Below, piece after piece: positions 51,486 through 60,037 of a stretch of 64,000 nucleotides of DNA. The notes under the pieces are model-generated. The model made no database searches and was not told the DNA's origin. It saw only the letters and a list, made by a program, of their open reading frames with translations. Each line of letters begins with the position of its first letter. Position 1 is the first letter of the stretch. The position numbers were made by a program, and so were the translations under genes. Where the stretch lies: contig JOHN01000042.1 of NCBI GenBank assembly GCA_000719695.1, forward strand, positions 7,644 through 71,643, read 5' to 3'. This stretch comes from Streptomyces sp. NRRL F-6131. GTDB lineage: Bacteria; Actinomycetota; Actinomycetes; Streptomycetales; Streptomycetaceae.

Positions 51486-52175
51486 TCAGGCGCCCGCCAG
51501 CTCCCACACCGTCGTCCTCTTCAGGGCCGCGTCCTCCAGGTCCGCCACCACCGGCACGTCGTACGCCGCCAGCGCGGTGAACCGTTCGCGCGGCAGGTAG
51601 GCCCGGCCCGGGTCGCCGACGATCACCACCGCGCCGCGGGCCTGCGCGCGCTGCAGGAACGGCAGGAACCGCGCTGCCATCGCCCGCTCGTAGAAGACGT
51701 CACCGGCCAGCACCACCTCGGCCGGCCCGCCGTCGCCGTCCAGCAGGTCCTCCACGGCCGCGTCCACCCGGACGCCGTTCGCCGCCGCGTTGACGCCGAT
51801 CGCGGCGACCGCGTAGGCGTCGATCTCGGCGGCCCGCACCGCACGGGCCCCGCGCAGTGCCGCCGCGATGCCCACCAGCCCGGAGCCGGCCGCGAGGTCC
51901 AGCACCGTCCGCCCGGCCACCAGCTCCGGGTGGTCCAGCACGTACCGGGCCACCCCGACGCCGCCCGCCCAGGCGAACGCCCAGAACGGCGGCGGCAGTC
52001 CGCGCTCGCCGCGCGCCGACTCGGTGGTCTCCCACAGCGCGATGGCGTCCTCCGCCATGTGCAGCCGCACCTCGGGGACGAACGGCACCGGCGCGATCCC
52101 GGTCTGGGCCCGCACGAAGTCCTCGTCCGCCACCACGGCCGCCCCCGCACGCACCGGGCGTGTCTCGCTCAGCAT
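51486..52175 (-). CDS. SAM-dependent methyltransferase, Nnt1/METTL-like
   Basis: 229 residues. PPFWAFAWAGGVGVARYVLD precedes the SAM motif VLDLAAGSGLVGIAAALRGA, then AAEIDAYAVAAIGVNAAANG and VLAGDVFYERAMA. This WAFAWAGG-LDLAAGSGLVG pattern is seen in lysine methyltransferase-like and nicotinamide N-methylase-like proteins. TATGCT (52188-52183) is seven bases before ATG at 52175, a leaderless layout that decides the start. Substrate unknown. Confidence 0.85.
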   Translation of the reverse strand: MLSETRPVRAGAAVVADEDFVRAQTGIAPVPFVPEVRLHMAEDAIALWETTESARGERGLPPPFWAFAWAGGVGVARYVLDHPELVAGRTVLDLAAGSGLVGIAAALRGARAVRAAEIDAYAVAAIGVNAAANGVRVDAAVEDLLDGDGGPAEVVLAGDVFYERAMAARFLPFLQRAQARGAVVIVGDPGRAYLPRERFTALAAYDVPVVADLEDAALKRTTVWELAGA

Positions 52176-52182
52176 GCGGAGC

Positions 52183-52188
52183 AGCATA
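52183..52188 (-). promoter_or_regulatory. -10 box TATGCT, leaderless start
   Basis: TATGCT, seven bases, ATG on the minus strand; no ribosome binding site precedes the ATG. Confidence 0.6.
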
Positions 52189-52363
52189 CGGGTCCCGCGC
52201 GGGTGCTCCGCACGCCCGCGCACCGACCCCCGTTCCCCCGACCGCCGAGCGTCCCCCGGTCGACACCGCCCCGACACGGCCGAATCCGCACCCCGCGCGG
52301 CCCGGTGGGCCGGGTAGGTTCTCCCCGGAGCCGGTGCGCGGCCGGCCGGAACGGGGTGTCACG

Positions 52364-53125
52364 GTGTCGGACAGGGTGCTGGCGGGCCGGGCGGCGGTCG
52401 TCACGGGCGGCTCGCGCGGAATCGGGCGCGCCGTGGTGGAGCGGCTCACCGCGGACGGCGCGGACGTGGTGTTCGGGTACGCGCGGGACGAGGAGGCCGC
52501 CGCGGAGGTGCTGCGGACGGTGGCCGCGAACGCCGCCGCCGGGGCCGGTCGGGCGCACGCCGTGCGCGTCGACCTCGGCGAACCGGACGGCGCGGACCGG
52601 CTGATGGCCGCGGCCGAGGAGGAACTCGGCGGGCTGGACATCCTGGTCAACAACGCGGCCCGCAGCTTCACCCGGTCGTCGCTCGCCGAGACCGATCCGG
52701 TCGACTTCGACGCCGTGTTCGCCGTCAACACCCGCGCGGTGTTCCTGACGATCCGGTACGCGGCGCGGCGGATGCGCGACGGCGGCCGGATCGTCAACGT
52801 CTCCACCCTCAACACCCGCCGGCCCGTCCCCGGCATCGCCGCGTACCTCGCCAGCAAGGGCGCGCTGGAACAGCTCACCGAGGCCGCCGCGCTGGAGCTC
52901 GGGCCGCGCGGGATCACCGCCAACACCGTCTCCCCCGGGCCGATCGAGACCGACCTGCTGCGGTCCGTCAACCCCCCGCAGGCGCTGGAGACGGTCGCCG
53001 GGCTGACGCCGCTGCGGCGGCTCGGGCAGCCGGCCGACGTCGCGGACGTGGTCGCGTTCCTGGCCGGCCCGGACGGGCGGTGGGTGTCCGGCCAGAATCT
53101 CGGGGCGACCGGCGGCCTGCGCTGA
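52364..53125 (+). CDS. short-chain dehydrogenase/reductase
   Basis: 253 residues from GTG. Cofactor loop VVTGGSRGIGRAVVERL, NNAAR for the NNAG motif, catalytic Ser in IVNVSTLNTRR, Y-x-x-x-K in AAYLASKGALEQL, and VSPGPIETDLL. Classical SDR of the FabG-like type, probably NADPH-dependent; substrate unknown. Divergent from the methyltransferase gene at 51486. Confidence 0.9.
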   Translation: MSDRVLAGRAAVVTGGSRGIGRAVVERLTADGADVVFGYARDEEAAAEVLRTVAANAAAGAGRAHAVRVDLGEPDGADRLMAAAEEELGGLDILVNNAARSFTRSSLAETDPVDFDAVFAVNTRAVFLTIRYAARRMRDGGRIVNVSTLNTRRPVPGIAAYLASKGALEQLTEAAALELGPRGITANTVSPGPIETDLLRSVNPPQALETVAGLTPLRRLGQPADVADVVAFLAGPDGRWVSGQNLGATGGLR

Positions 53126-53543
53126 CCGCGGCGTCCGCGCTGCCCGCGCTGCCCGCGCTGCCCGCGAGGAGGGTGGTGGTGCCGGTGGGGAGGGTGGTGC
53201 CGGAGGTGACGGTGGACCACCGACGCACCGGGCGGGGCTCCGGGGCCGAGCGGTGAAGGCCGGATCACGCACTGCCACCCGATGCGTACCATTTCGATAC
53301 CGAAGCAGGGATGAGCTGGGAAGATGCTCGCCCGGCCGGCCGCGGCCCCGGTAGCATCCGGCACAGGCCACCCGGCCCGGCGCAGGCGCCGCAGCGCCGT
53401 CGCGCCGACCGCCGGGCGGCGGACACCCGCGGGCCCTCCGGGGGGCGGCCTCCGGCACCACAGCCCGGCGGCGCCGGCCGGCGACGCCCGCGTCCACGGC
53501 ACGCGCGCCAGGGCAGTCGCGCGGAACGGCGAAGGGCAGCGTC
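53126..53543. other. 418-bp gap before the ROK gene
   Basis: Holds short direct repeats GCTGCCCGC near 53139-53165, a dyad TTCG-ATAC-CGAA within ATTTCGATACCGAAG near 53293-53304 and a -10-like TAGCAT at 53351-53356. These may be the control region of the ROK gene. No supported gene. Confidence 0.5.
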
Positions 53544-54728
53544 TTGGCGGATCGACTCACCGGTGGCGACTCCTCACTCCTGCGGCGGATCAACGCGGCG
53601 GTGACCCTCCGGGCGCTGCGCGAGGGCCACGCGGTGACCCTGACCCAGCTCGTCGGCGACACCGGACTCTCCCGGCCGACGGTCGAGGGCGTGATCGAGG
53701 GGCTGGTGGAGACCGGACTGGTCGCCGAGGTCGAGCAGCCGCAGCAGGGCGGCCAGCCCGGCGCGGGCCGACGGGGGCGGCCGGCCCGCTGGTTCCGCTT
53801 CCGGGCCGAGGCCGGGCACATCCTCGGCATCGAGATCGGCGTCCACGACATCCGGATCATCCTCGCCGACCTGGCCGGCGAGGTGGTGGGCACCCACTTC
53901 AGGCCCGTCGAGGAGACCCTGGACGCGGAGGAACGACTCACCACCGTCCGCTCGGTGGTCGCCGAGGTGCTGCGCAAGGCGGGCGTCTCCCGGGACAACC
54001 TGTGGGCGGTCGGCGTCGGCACGCCCGGCATCGTCGACCGGGACGGCACCGTCCAGCTCGGCACCGCGATGCCCGGCTGGACCGGCCTCGACCTCGGCGC
54101 CCGGCTGCGGCGCTCGTTCCGCTGCCCGGTGATGATCGAGAACGACGCCAACCTCGCCGCGATCGCCGAGCACTGGCAGGGCGCGGCGGTCGGCGCCGAC
54201 GACATGGTCTTCGTGATGGCCGGCCTCAGCCCGGGCGCCGGCTCCCTCATCAACGGCCGCCTCCACCGCGGGTTCGGCGGCGCGGCCGGCGAGATCGGCG
54301 CCCTCCACCTGCTCGGCCAGGAGGTGACGCCGGAACGGCTCCTCTCCACCACCGGCAAGCCCCTCAACCCGCTCGACGAGGCGGCCGTGGCCCGGGTGCT
54401 GAAGCTCGCCCGCGAGGGCGACGAGGTCGCGCAGGTCGCCACCGACCGCTTCCTGACCCGCCTGGTCCAGGGCGTCGCCGCGCTCGTCCTGGCCATCGAC
54501 CCGCAACTCGTCGTCATCGGCGGCTGGGCCGCCGGCCTCGACGGCGTCCTCGACCCCCTCCGCGAACGCCTCGCCAGCTTCACCCTCCGCGCCCCCGAGG
54601 TCGCCCTCGCCGCCCTCGGCACCGAGGTCGTCGCCATGGGCGCCCTCCGGGTCGCCCTCGACCAGGTCGAGGAACAGCTCTTCGCCGTCAACCCCCCACC
54701 GCTGGAAACGAGCCCGGCCCGCACCTGA
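53544..54728 (+). CDS. ROK-family regulator/kinase-like protein without zinc site
   Basis: 394 residues from TTG, with GAAGGG upstream. An N-terminal winged helix (VTLTQLVGDTGLSRPTVEGV) is followed by a ROK sugar-kinase-like fold: ILGIEIGVHDIRIILADLAG, VGVGTPGIVDRDGTV, IENDANLAAIAEHWQGAA. The usual zinc signature (C-x-C-G-x-x-G-C after E-x-G-H) is missing: the place reads GAAGEIGALHLLGQEVTPE, with no Cys, so sugar sensing or kinase activity may be changed. Likely a repressor of a sugar or cell-wall pathway not present in the window. Confidence 0.85.
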   Translation: MADRLTGGDSSLLRRINAAVTLRALREGHAVTLTQLVGDTGLSRPTVEGVIEGLVETGLVAEVEQPQQGGQPGAGRRGRPARWFRFRAEAGHILGIEIGVHDIRIILADLAGEVVGTHFRPVEETLDAEERLTTVRSVVAEVLRKAGVSRDNLWAVGVGTPGIVDRDGTVQLGTAMPGWTGLDLGARLRRSFRCPVMIENDANLAAIAEHWQGAAVGADDMVFVMAGLSPGAGSLINGRLHRGFGGAAGEIGALHLLGQEVTPERLLSTTGKPLNPLDEAAVARVLKLAREGDEVAQVATDRFLTRLVQGVAALVLAIDPQLVVIGGWAAGLDGVLDPLRERLASFTLRAPEVALAALGTEVVAMGALRVALDQVEEQLFAVNPPPLETSPART

Positions 54729-54742
54729 GCCACCGGCGGGAC

Positions 54743-54783
54743 CGACGGCCCCCGGCAGAGCCGCGCCCTGCCGGGGGCCGTCG
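54743..54783 (+). terminator. stem-loop after the ROK gene
   Basis: Perfect 16-bp arms (54743-54758 and 54768-54783) with a nine-base loop, 14 bases after the ROK stop. Confidence 0.75.
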
Positions 54784-54885
54784 TCCGGGGAAAGGCGGGG
54801 GAACCGGAATCCGGTGGCCGAGGAACCGTCACCGGTCGAGCCTCCGTCCGGCCCCGCCGAGGGCCCTCCGCCGCGTGGGTACAGG

Positions 54886-54920
54886 AACGGGTACAGGAAC
54901 GGGCACGGGTACGGGAACGG
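54886..54920. repeat. short tandem repeats GGGTACAGGAAC
   Basis: About three degenerate 12-base units (GGGTACAGGAAC, then variants with CAC and GGG) lie between two terminators; no function is apparent. Confidence 0.6.
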
Positions 54921-54958
54921 CCCAGGCCCGGACGCCTGGTGGGGCGTTCGGGCCTGGG
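54921..54958 (-). terminator. stem-loop between ROK and GntR genes
   Basis: Arms 54921-54936 and 54943-54958 pair at 15 of 16 positions (the exception can form G-U). Lies 23 bases after the stop of the minus-strand GntR gene. A T-run follows on the plus strand (GGGTTTTCGG), so it can act both ways. Confidence 0.7.
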
Positions 54959-54980
54959 CCTGAGGGTTTTCGGGAGTGGA

Positions 54981-55766
54981 TCAGGAGGCGGCGGCGCCCA
55001 CGGGGGTCGCGCCGACCGGGGTGACCTCGACGAGGCCGGTCTCGCCGAAGGTGAGCTTGCAGGTGTCCGCCCGGTAGGTGGCGACGGCGAGCGCGACGAG
55101 TCGGCCGGCCGCGGCGTACTGGGTGGTCATCACCAGGACCGGCGAGCCGGGCGGGCGCTCCAGCAGGGCGGCCTCCTCGGCCTCGGCGACGCCCAGCTCG
55201 ACCGAGCGGGACTCGCCGTCGACCTCCAGGCGCTCCAGCTGGCGCAGCACCGAGCGGGCGCGGTCGCTCTCGGCCCGGAAGCCGGGCAGGTGCGGCAGCG
55301 CGGCGGCCGGCACGTGCAGCGACTCGGAGGCCATGCTCTGGCCCTGGACCAGGCGGACCCGGCGGACGGTGTGCACGGGCGCGCCCTCGGCGACACCGAG
55401 CGCCGCCGCGAGCCGGCGGGTGGCCGGGGCGGTGGTGCAGTCGACGGTGCGCCAGGCCTGGCTGCGGGCGGCGCCGGGCCAGCCCTCCTCCTGCCGGTTC
55501 ACCGGGACGCCGACCCGGGGGGCGGCGATCAGGGTGCCGATGCCGCGCCGGCGGACCAGTCGGCCCTCCAGCTCCAGCTGGTCGAGCGCCTGGCGCAGGG
55601 TGGCCCGGGCGACGCCGAAGCGGGCGGAGAGCTCGCGCTCGTTCGGGAGGATCTGGCCGGTGGAGAACTCCGTGTCGATGGCGCGGAGCAGCACCGTGCG
55701 CAGGTGCCAGTACTTCGGTTCCGGAACCGCCGAGAGCTGTCCTGTCGTGCCCACCATGTCCTCCAC
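54981..55766 (-). CDS. GntR-family regulator, HutC/UTRA type
   Basis: 261 residues from GTG at 55766; ATG at 55757 is also possible. The winged helix covers LPNERELSARFGVARATLRQ, ALDQLELEGRLVRRRGIGT; the UTRA effector domain includes VHTVRRVRLVQGQSMASESL and SVELGVAEAEEAALLERPPG. HutC-type regulators bind sugars, amino acids or fatty acids. An AT-rich patch near 55860-55890 (CTTTATTAAAGG) may hold its promoter. Target genes are not evident. Confidence 0.9.
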   Translation of the reverse strand: MEDMVGTTGQLSAVPEPKYWHLRTVLLRAIDTEFSTGQILPNERELSARFGVARATLRQALDQLELEGRLVRRRGIGTLIAAPRVGVPVNRQEEGWPGAARSQAWRTVDCTTAPATRRLAAALGVAEGAPVHTVRRVRLVQGQSMASESLHVPAAALPHLPGFRAESDRARSVLRQLERLEVDGESRSVELGVAEAEEAALLERPPGSPVLVMTTQYAAAGRLVALAVATYRADTCKLTFGETGLVEVTPVGATPVGAAAS

Positions 55767-56027
55767 CCTGGTTTCTTCCGCCCTGCCGAAGCCCTGCCGA
55801 AAGAGGGCGGATCCGGCCCGCTGCCCGCTGTTGCGGCAGGTGGGAGAGCGGGCTTTTTCCGTCCTTCTTTATTAAAGGTCTTTGCAGTAAGTGACCCTAG
55901 GGGCTGAATCGGGAGATGGTCAAGACCAATGGCGGCCCCCGGTGGGACCACCTCACAGTTTCATGGTGCGTTCACGCCAACTCCCCAAGCGGACGCGTCG
56001 TGGTGCGGGTCCGCACGCGGCACTCGG

Positions 56028-56033
56028 TAGGCT
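56028..56033 (+). promoter_or_regulatory. -10 box TAGGCT, leaderless start of xth
   Basis: TAGGCT is six bases before the GTG at 56040 and no ribosome binding site is present. Confidence 0.55.
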
Positions 56034-56039
56034 GCCCGG

Positions 56040-56843
56040 GTGATCGTGGTGACGAGTGTGAACGTGAACGGAATCCGGGCGGCGGCCAAGAAGGGCTTCA
56101 TCGAGTGGCTCGCCGCCACCGAGGCGGACGTGGTCTGTCTGCAGGAGGTGCGCTCCGAGCCCGAGCAGCTGCCCGTCGAACTGCGCGACCTGGACGGCTG
56201 GCACACGGTGTGGGCCCCGGCCGCCACCAAGGGCCGGGCCGGGGTCGCGATCCTCTCCCGGCGGGAACCGAGCCGGACGGTCGTCGGCTTTGAATCGGCT
56301 GAATTCGACAATTCGGGCAGGTACGTAGAAATCGACCTGCCGGGCCTGACCGTGGCCAGCCTCTACCTCCCCTCCGGCGAGGTCGGCACCGAGCGCCAGG
56401 ACGAAAAGGAACGCTTCATGGCGGAGTTCCTCGTCCACCTTCAGAAGCTCCGCACCCGCGCCGCCGCCGACGGCCGCGAGGTCGTGGTCTGCGGCGACTG
56501 GAACATCGCCCACCGCCCCGAGGACCTCAAGAACTGGAAGGCCAACCAGAAGTCCGCCGGCTTCCTCCCCGAGGAGCGCGCCTGGCTCTCCCGCGTCTAC
56601 GACGAGGCCGGCTACACCGACGTCGTCCGCCGCCTCCACCCCGACCGCACCGGCCCCTACTCCTGGTGGTCCTACCGCGGCCGCGCCTTCGACAACGACT
56701 CCGGCTGGAGGATCGACCTCCAGGTCGCCACGCCCGCCCTCGCCGCCAAGGCCGTCGAGGCCTACGTCGAACGCGCCGACACCCACGCCGAGCGCTGGTC
56801 CGACCACGCGCCGGTGACGGCGGTGTACGACCACCAGTTCTGA
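56040..56843 (+). CDS. xth: exodeoxyribonuclease III
   Basis: 267 residues, the normal size. AP endonuclease and 3'-5' exonuclease in base-excision repair. Family motifs: SVNVNGIRAA, VVCLQEVRSEPEQL (metal-binding Glu), VVCGDWNIAHRPEDLKNWK (Asp and Asn of the active site), DNDSGWRIDLQVATPALAA and the terminal SDHAPVTAVY (Asp-His pair). Apparently intact. A 79-bp stretch near its 3' end (56712-56790) is repeated at 61517-61595 with four differences, which may mark an insertion event. Confidence 0.93.
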   Translation: MIVVTSVNVNGIRAAAKKGFIEWLAATEADVVCLQEVRSEPEQLPVELRDLDGWHTVWAPAATKGRAGVAILSRREPSRTVVGFESAEFDNSGRYVEIDLPGLTVASLYLPSGEVGTERQDEKERFMAEFLVHLQKLRTRAAADGREVVVCGDWNIAHRPEDLKNWKANQKSAGFLPEERAWLSRVYDEAGYTDVVRRLHPDRTGPYSWWSYRGRAFDNDSGWRIDLQVATPALAAKAVEAYVERADTHAERWSDHAPVTAVYDHQF

Positions 56844-57168
56844 CCCGGCGCCGCAACGGCTGAGCTGCCTTCGACGCGCCGGGCCCGGGCCGGGGCCGGG
56901 GCCGGCGGGCTTTGGCGCGGGCCCGGGCCGCGTGCGGGCGGTAACCTCCGCTGCCGGGTGGCGGTCGCGCCGGATCTCCCGGCCGACCGTGGACGGGCTG
57001 CGGCCGAGCTCAGCCGCGATCGCGCGGACGGTCGCCTTCTCCCGCAGCCGGTCGGCGAGGTGGATCCGCTCGTCCTCGCTCAGGTACCGGGACGGGCCGG
57101 ACACGGCGTCCGGCGCCCGCTCCCGTGCGGCTTTCGGGCCCGCGGATCTTGAAGTCCGTCGCCTCCCC
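56844..57168. other. 325-bp gap with GC repeats and transposase remnant
   Basis: Directly after xth are short CGGGCC-type repeats (about 56880-56935). The rest is an IS30-type transposase remnant on the minus strand (see 56942-57150). Confidence 0.6.
56942..57150 (-). pseudogene. IS30-family transposase remnant (HTH part only)
   Basis: On the minus strand the translation reads SGPSRYLSEDERIHLADRL, TVRAIAAELGRSPSTVGREI and RRDRHPAAEV. This is the N-terminal helix-turn-helix (HTH_38) of IS30-type transposases. The DDE catalytic domain and terminal inverted repeats are missing and the piece runs into GC repeats. A fossil of an insertion sequence beside the duplicated xth end. Confidence 0.7.
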
Positions 57169-58659
57169 TCAGCCGGGGTGTTGCGACGCTCCCTGGGCCG
57201 GTGTGGGGTAGGGAAGGAGGCTGGTGTCGGTCTTCTCCCAGGCGGCCTTGAGTTCGGCGAGCAGCGCGGGCCGGCGGGTCGAGTGGTCGGCCCATTCGCT
57301 GGGGTCCCGGCTGAGGTCGAAGAGCTGGTCGCGGCCGTTGAAGAGGAGGTTCTTCGCCTTGTCGGCACGGTAGTACTTCCACTGGCCGCGGCGCAGGGCG
57401 CGCTCTCCCCTCACCCGCCAGAACAGGTCGCGCTTCGGCGCGTCCTCGCCGTGCAGCAGGTATCCGGCGAGGCTGGCGCCGTCCAGGGGGAAGGCGGGGG
57501 CGGGGCGGGCGCCGGCGACGTCGAGGAGGGTGGCGGTGAGGTCGGGGGTGACGAGGGGTTCGTGGCTGACCTGGCGGGCGTCGATGCGGGCCGGCCAGCG
57601 GATGATGGTGGGCACCCGGATGCCGCCCTCCTGGAGGGAGGACTTGGCGCCGTTGAACGGCCAGTTGTGGGAGTAGCGTTCGCCGCCGTTGTCGCTGGTG
57701 AAGACGACGATCGTGTCGCGTTCCTGCCCCGAGCGGCGCAGCGAGTCGAGGACTTCGCCGACCGAGCGGTCCAGGCCCTCGACCATCTGCCGGTACTTGC
57801 CCAGGGAGCCGCCGTCCAGGTGCGCGAGGGCGAGACGGGCGACGCCCGGGTTGGCCGACCTGACGGCCCTCTCCAGCCGGGCGGCCTCTTCGGTGTCGCC
57901 CTCGGCGATCCAAGGCCAGTGCGGGGTGGTGAAGTTGAGGTTGAGCAGCCACGGCTTCTCGTGGCGGCGCCCGATGTACTGGCTCGCGCGTTCGGTGAGG
58001 ATGCGCGTGTAGTACCGCAGGTCCTGGTAGGGGACTTCGCCTTCGTAGAGGTCGTACCTGCCGTTGCTGGCGAGTTTGGAGTAGTACTCCAGCGCCCCGG
58101 CGAAGTTCCCGAAGAACTCCTCCCAGCCCGACCGGGTCGGCGAGTGGTCGGGCAGGAAGCCGCAGTGCCACTTGCCGATCATCGCGGTCGCGTAGCCGCT
58201 GTCGCGCAGCATCGAGGCGAGGGTGGGATGGGCCGGCTCCAGTCCCGCTGTGGCGTCCTCGAGGATCGGCTCGTCCAGGCCGGCCCTGATCCGCCCGGGG
58301 TAGCGGCCGGTGTAGAGGCTGAGCCGGGTCGGGGAGCAGGTCGCCGATCCGGCGTAGGCGTCGGTGAAGCGCACGCCCTGGGCGGCGAGCCGGTCCAGGT
58401 TGGGGGTCCTGATGTGGGGCGAGCCGTAGGAGGAGAGGTCACCCCAGCCCATGTCGTCGGCCATGATGAACAGCACGTTCGGCCGCTTGGACCGGCGGCC
58501 GCGGGCGGCGCGGAACGGCTGCTCCTGCGCTGCGGCCGGGGAACCGGCGGCCTCCGCGTGCGCGGACGTGGCGGGCAGGCCGACGGCTGCTGCCGCGGCC
58601 CCGACTCCGAGGGCACCGCCGAAGGCACGGCGGGACAGCTTCTGATCGGGCGTGGACAC
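57169..58659 (-). CDS. Tat-exported sulfatase
   Basis: 496 residues from GTG with AGGAG upstream. A twin-arginine signal (KLSRRAFGGALGVGAAAAAV) ends near residue 36 with ATSAHA, so the protein is exported folded. Catalytic core: RPNVLFIMADDMGWGDLSSY with metal-binding Asp pair, the formylglycine site CSPTRLSLYTGRYPG (C-x-P-x-R), GKWHCGFLP and VVFTSDNGGERYSHNWPFNG. Arylsulfatase A-type; the Cys needs conversion by a formylglycine-generating enzyme not seen here. Divergent from a PadR regulator that may control it. Confidence 0.92.
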   Translation of the reverse strand: MSTPDQKLSRRAFGGALGVGAAAAAVGLPATSAHAEAAGSPAAAQEQPFRAARGRRSKRPNVLFIMADDMGWGDLSSYGSPHIRTPNLDRLAAQGVRFTDAYAGSATCSPTRLSLYTGRYPGRIRAGLDEPILEDATAGLEPAHPTLASMLRDSGYATAMIGKWHCGFLPDHSPTRSGWEEFFGNFAGALEYYSKLASNGRYDLYEGEVPYQDLRYYTRILTERASQYIGRRHEKPWLLNLNFTTPHWPWIAEGDTEEAARLERAVRSANPGVARLALAHLDGGSLGKYRQMVEGLDRSVGEVLDSLRRSGQERDTIVVFTSDNGGERYSHNWPFNGAKSSLQEGGIRVPTIIRWPARIDARQVSHEPLVTPDLTATLLDVAGARPAPAFPLDGASLAGYLLHGEDAPKRDLFWRVRGERALRRGQWKYYRADKAKNLLFNGRDQLFDLSRDPSEWADHSTRRPALLAELKAAWEKTDTSLLPYPTPAQGASQHPG

Positions 58660-59003
58660 TGTGCGCTCCTGAACAGGGCCCCGCACCGGTTCGGTGCGGG
58701 CCCGGAGTCGAACGAAGAGAGGTGAGTGATGGATGTTCAGGAATCACGTCGACACAGCGCGCTGGCGACCCGCCGCAGATCGACGTGCCGGCGCTCCACC
58801 AGAGGGGTCCGCAGGCCGGAGAACCACGACCGCATGCTCCCGCACCCGCCTCTCCCGTCGGAACGCGGCTCGGGCCAGGTCGTTGCCTTGGGCCGCTTAT
58901 AGATACGGAGTTCTATAGGCAGGCGGACCGGCACGTCAAGCCCGGCCCAGTAGGATGGACGCCCCGACACCCCCGCACCCACCGCTCTTCGAAAGAACCG
59001 CCG
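58660..59003. other. 344-bp divergent region between sulfatase and padR-type gene
   Basis: Contains a 20-bp inverted repeat (58898-58917) in an AT-rich patch that probably includes the promoter; no gene is supported in the rest. Confidence 0.6.
58898..58917. promoter_or_regulatory. TATAGA-N8-TCTATA dyad, candidate PadR operator
   Basis: TATAGA (58898-58903) and TCTATA (58912-58917) are perfect inverted arms, one of the few AT-rich spots here, 86 bp before the padR-type ATG. PadR proteins bind such dyads and usually repress themselves and a neighbour. The arms may double as -10 boxes for both directions. Confidence 0.5.
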
Positions 59004-59615
59004 ATGCGCCTCGAGCACGTGATCCTCGGACTGCTGGCCCTTCGGCCTGTATCCGGCTACGACATCCGCAAGTGGATGGAGGGCAAGGGCAAGTACCTGG
59101 GCTACGACGTGCAGCTGCCGCAGATCTACCGCACCCTTCCGCGCCTGGTGGACAACGGCTGGGCGGAGTTCGACCTCGACCCGCGTGAAGGCCGCCCGGA
59201 CGCCAAGGTCTACCGGCTGACCGGTGCCGGCCGCGAGGCACTCCTGGACTGGGCACGCTCACCGTACGAGCCGTCACCGCGTCCGGCCGACCCCGACTTC
59301 CAACTGCGCTTCCTCTTCGCCGGCCAACTGGGCCCCGAGTACGCGATCACCGCCCTGCGCACCGAACTCGACTACCGGCTCGCCCACTTCGGGCAACCCG
59401 GCTGGATGGACTTCACCACCCTCGGCCTCGACCCCATCCCCGACATCGACACCGCCTGGGTCCGCACACTCCACCTCGCCGCCCACGAACACGGCTACGC
59501 CTCCACGGCCGCCTACATCGCCTGGCTCCAACTCACCCTCGCCCGCCTGGAAGGCGAAGCCGGACTGCCGCCCGGACGCACCCCGTACCGGGGCACGCAC
59601 CACGACAGCCGCTGA
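59004..59615 (+). CDS. PadR-family transcriptional regulator
   Basis: 203 residues from ATG at 59004. The PadR winged helix is MRLEHVILGLLALRPVSGYD, IRKWMEGKGKYLGYDVQLPQ and IYRTLPRLVDNGWAEFDLDP; the C-terminal helical dimer domain includes ALRTELDYRLAHFGQPGWMD. PadR proteins sense phenolics or drugs. Divergent from the sulfatase gene with a likely operator between. Upstream in-frame codons show no start support. Confidence 0.9.
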   Translation: MRLEHVILGLLALRPVSGYDIRKWMEGKGKYLGYDVQLPQIYRTLPRLVDNGWAEFDLDPREGRPDAKVYRLTGAGREALLDWARSPYEPSPRPADPDFQLRFLFAGQLGPEYAITALRTELDYRLAHFGQPGWMDFTTLGLDPIPDIDTAWVRTLHLAAHEHGYASTAAYIAWLQLTLARLEGEAGLPPGRTPYRGTHHDSR

Positions 59616-60037
59616 GGACGCCCCGGACATCGAGGGGAATCGCCCGACGTCGACCGCTCACGGATGGCCCCACCGTGAGGTCCTGTGAGCCATAGATAAC
59701 TGCAAACATAGAAACCGCAATCCAGCGGCCGGCGTGCAGACCTCCAGCCCGGGGCCGGCGCCGACCGCAGAGGCGGATCCACCCACCAGTCGGGCATCCG
59801 CCTTCCGAACCGTGAGACGGTGGTTGTGAGACGGGATGTCATGGCGGGAGCATGGGGAACATGACCCGTCACGCACACCTGAGCCGGCGACTCGATGTCG
59901 ACCTGGCCCGTGCGTGTTCGGCGATCTGTCGCCGCGCCCGTTGAGCGCGGTGCCTCCCGCCCGGCTGCTGCCGGGCTGTCTCTCGTCCTGCCGGGCGGAG
60001 TGCGCCCCTGTATCCACTCTCCTCCGACGGGACCCTC
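59616..60037. other. 422-bp gap before the secreted-protein gene
   Basis: Holds a less GC-rich stretch near 59685-59720 with CATAGA twice 17 bases apart, and GTGAGACGG twice 14 bases apart (59812-59820 and 59826-59834). Either may belong to the promoter of the next gene. No supported gene. Confidence 0.5.
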
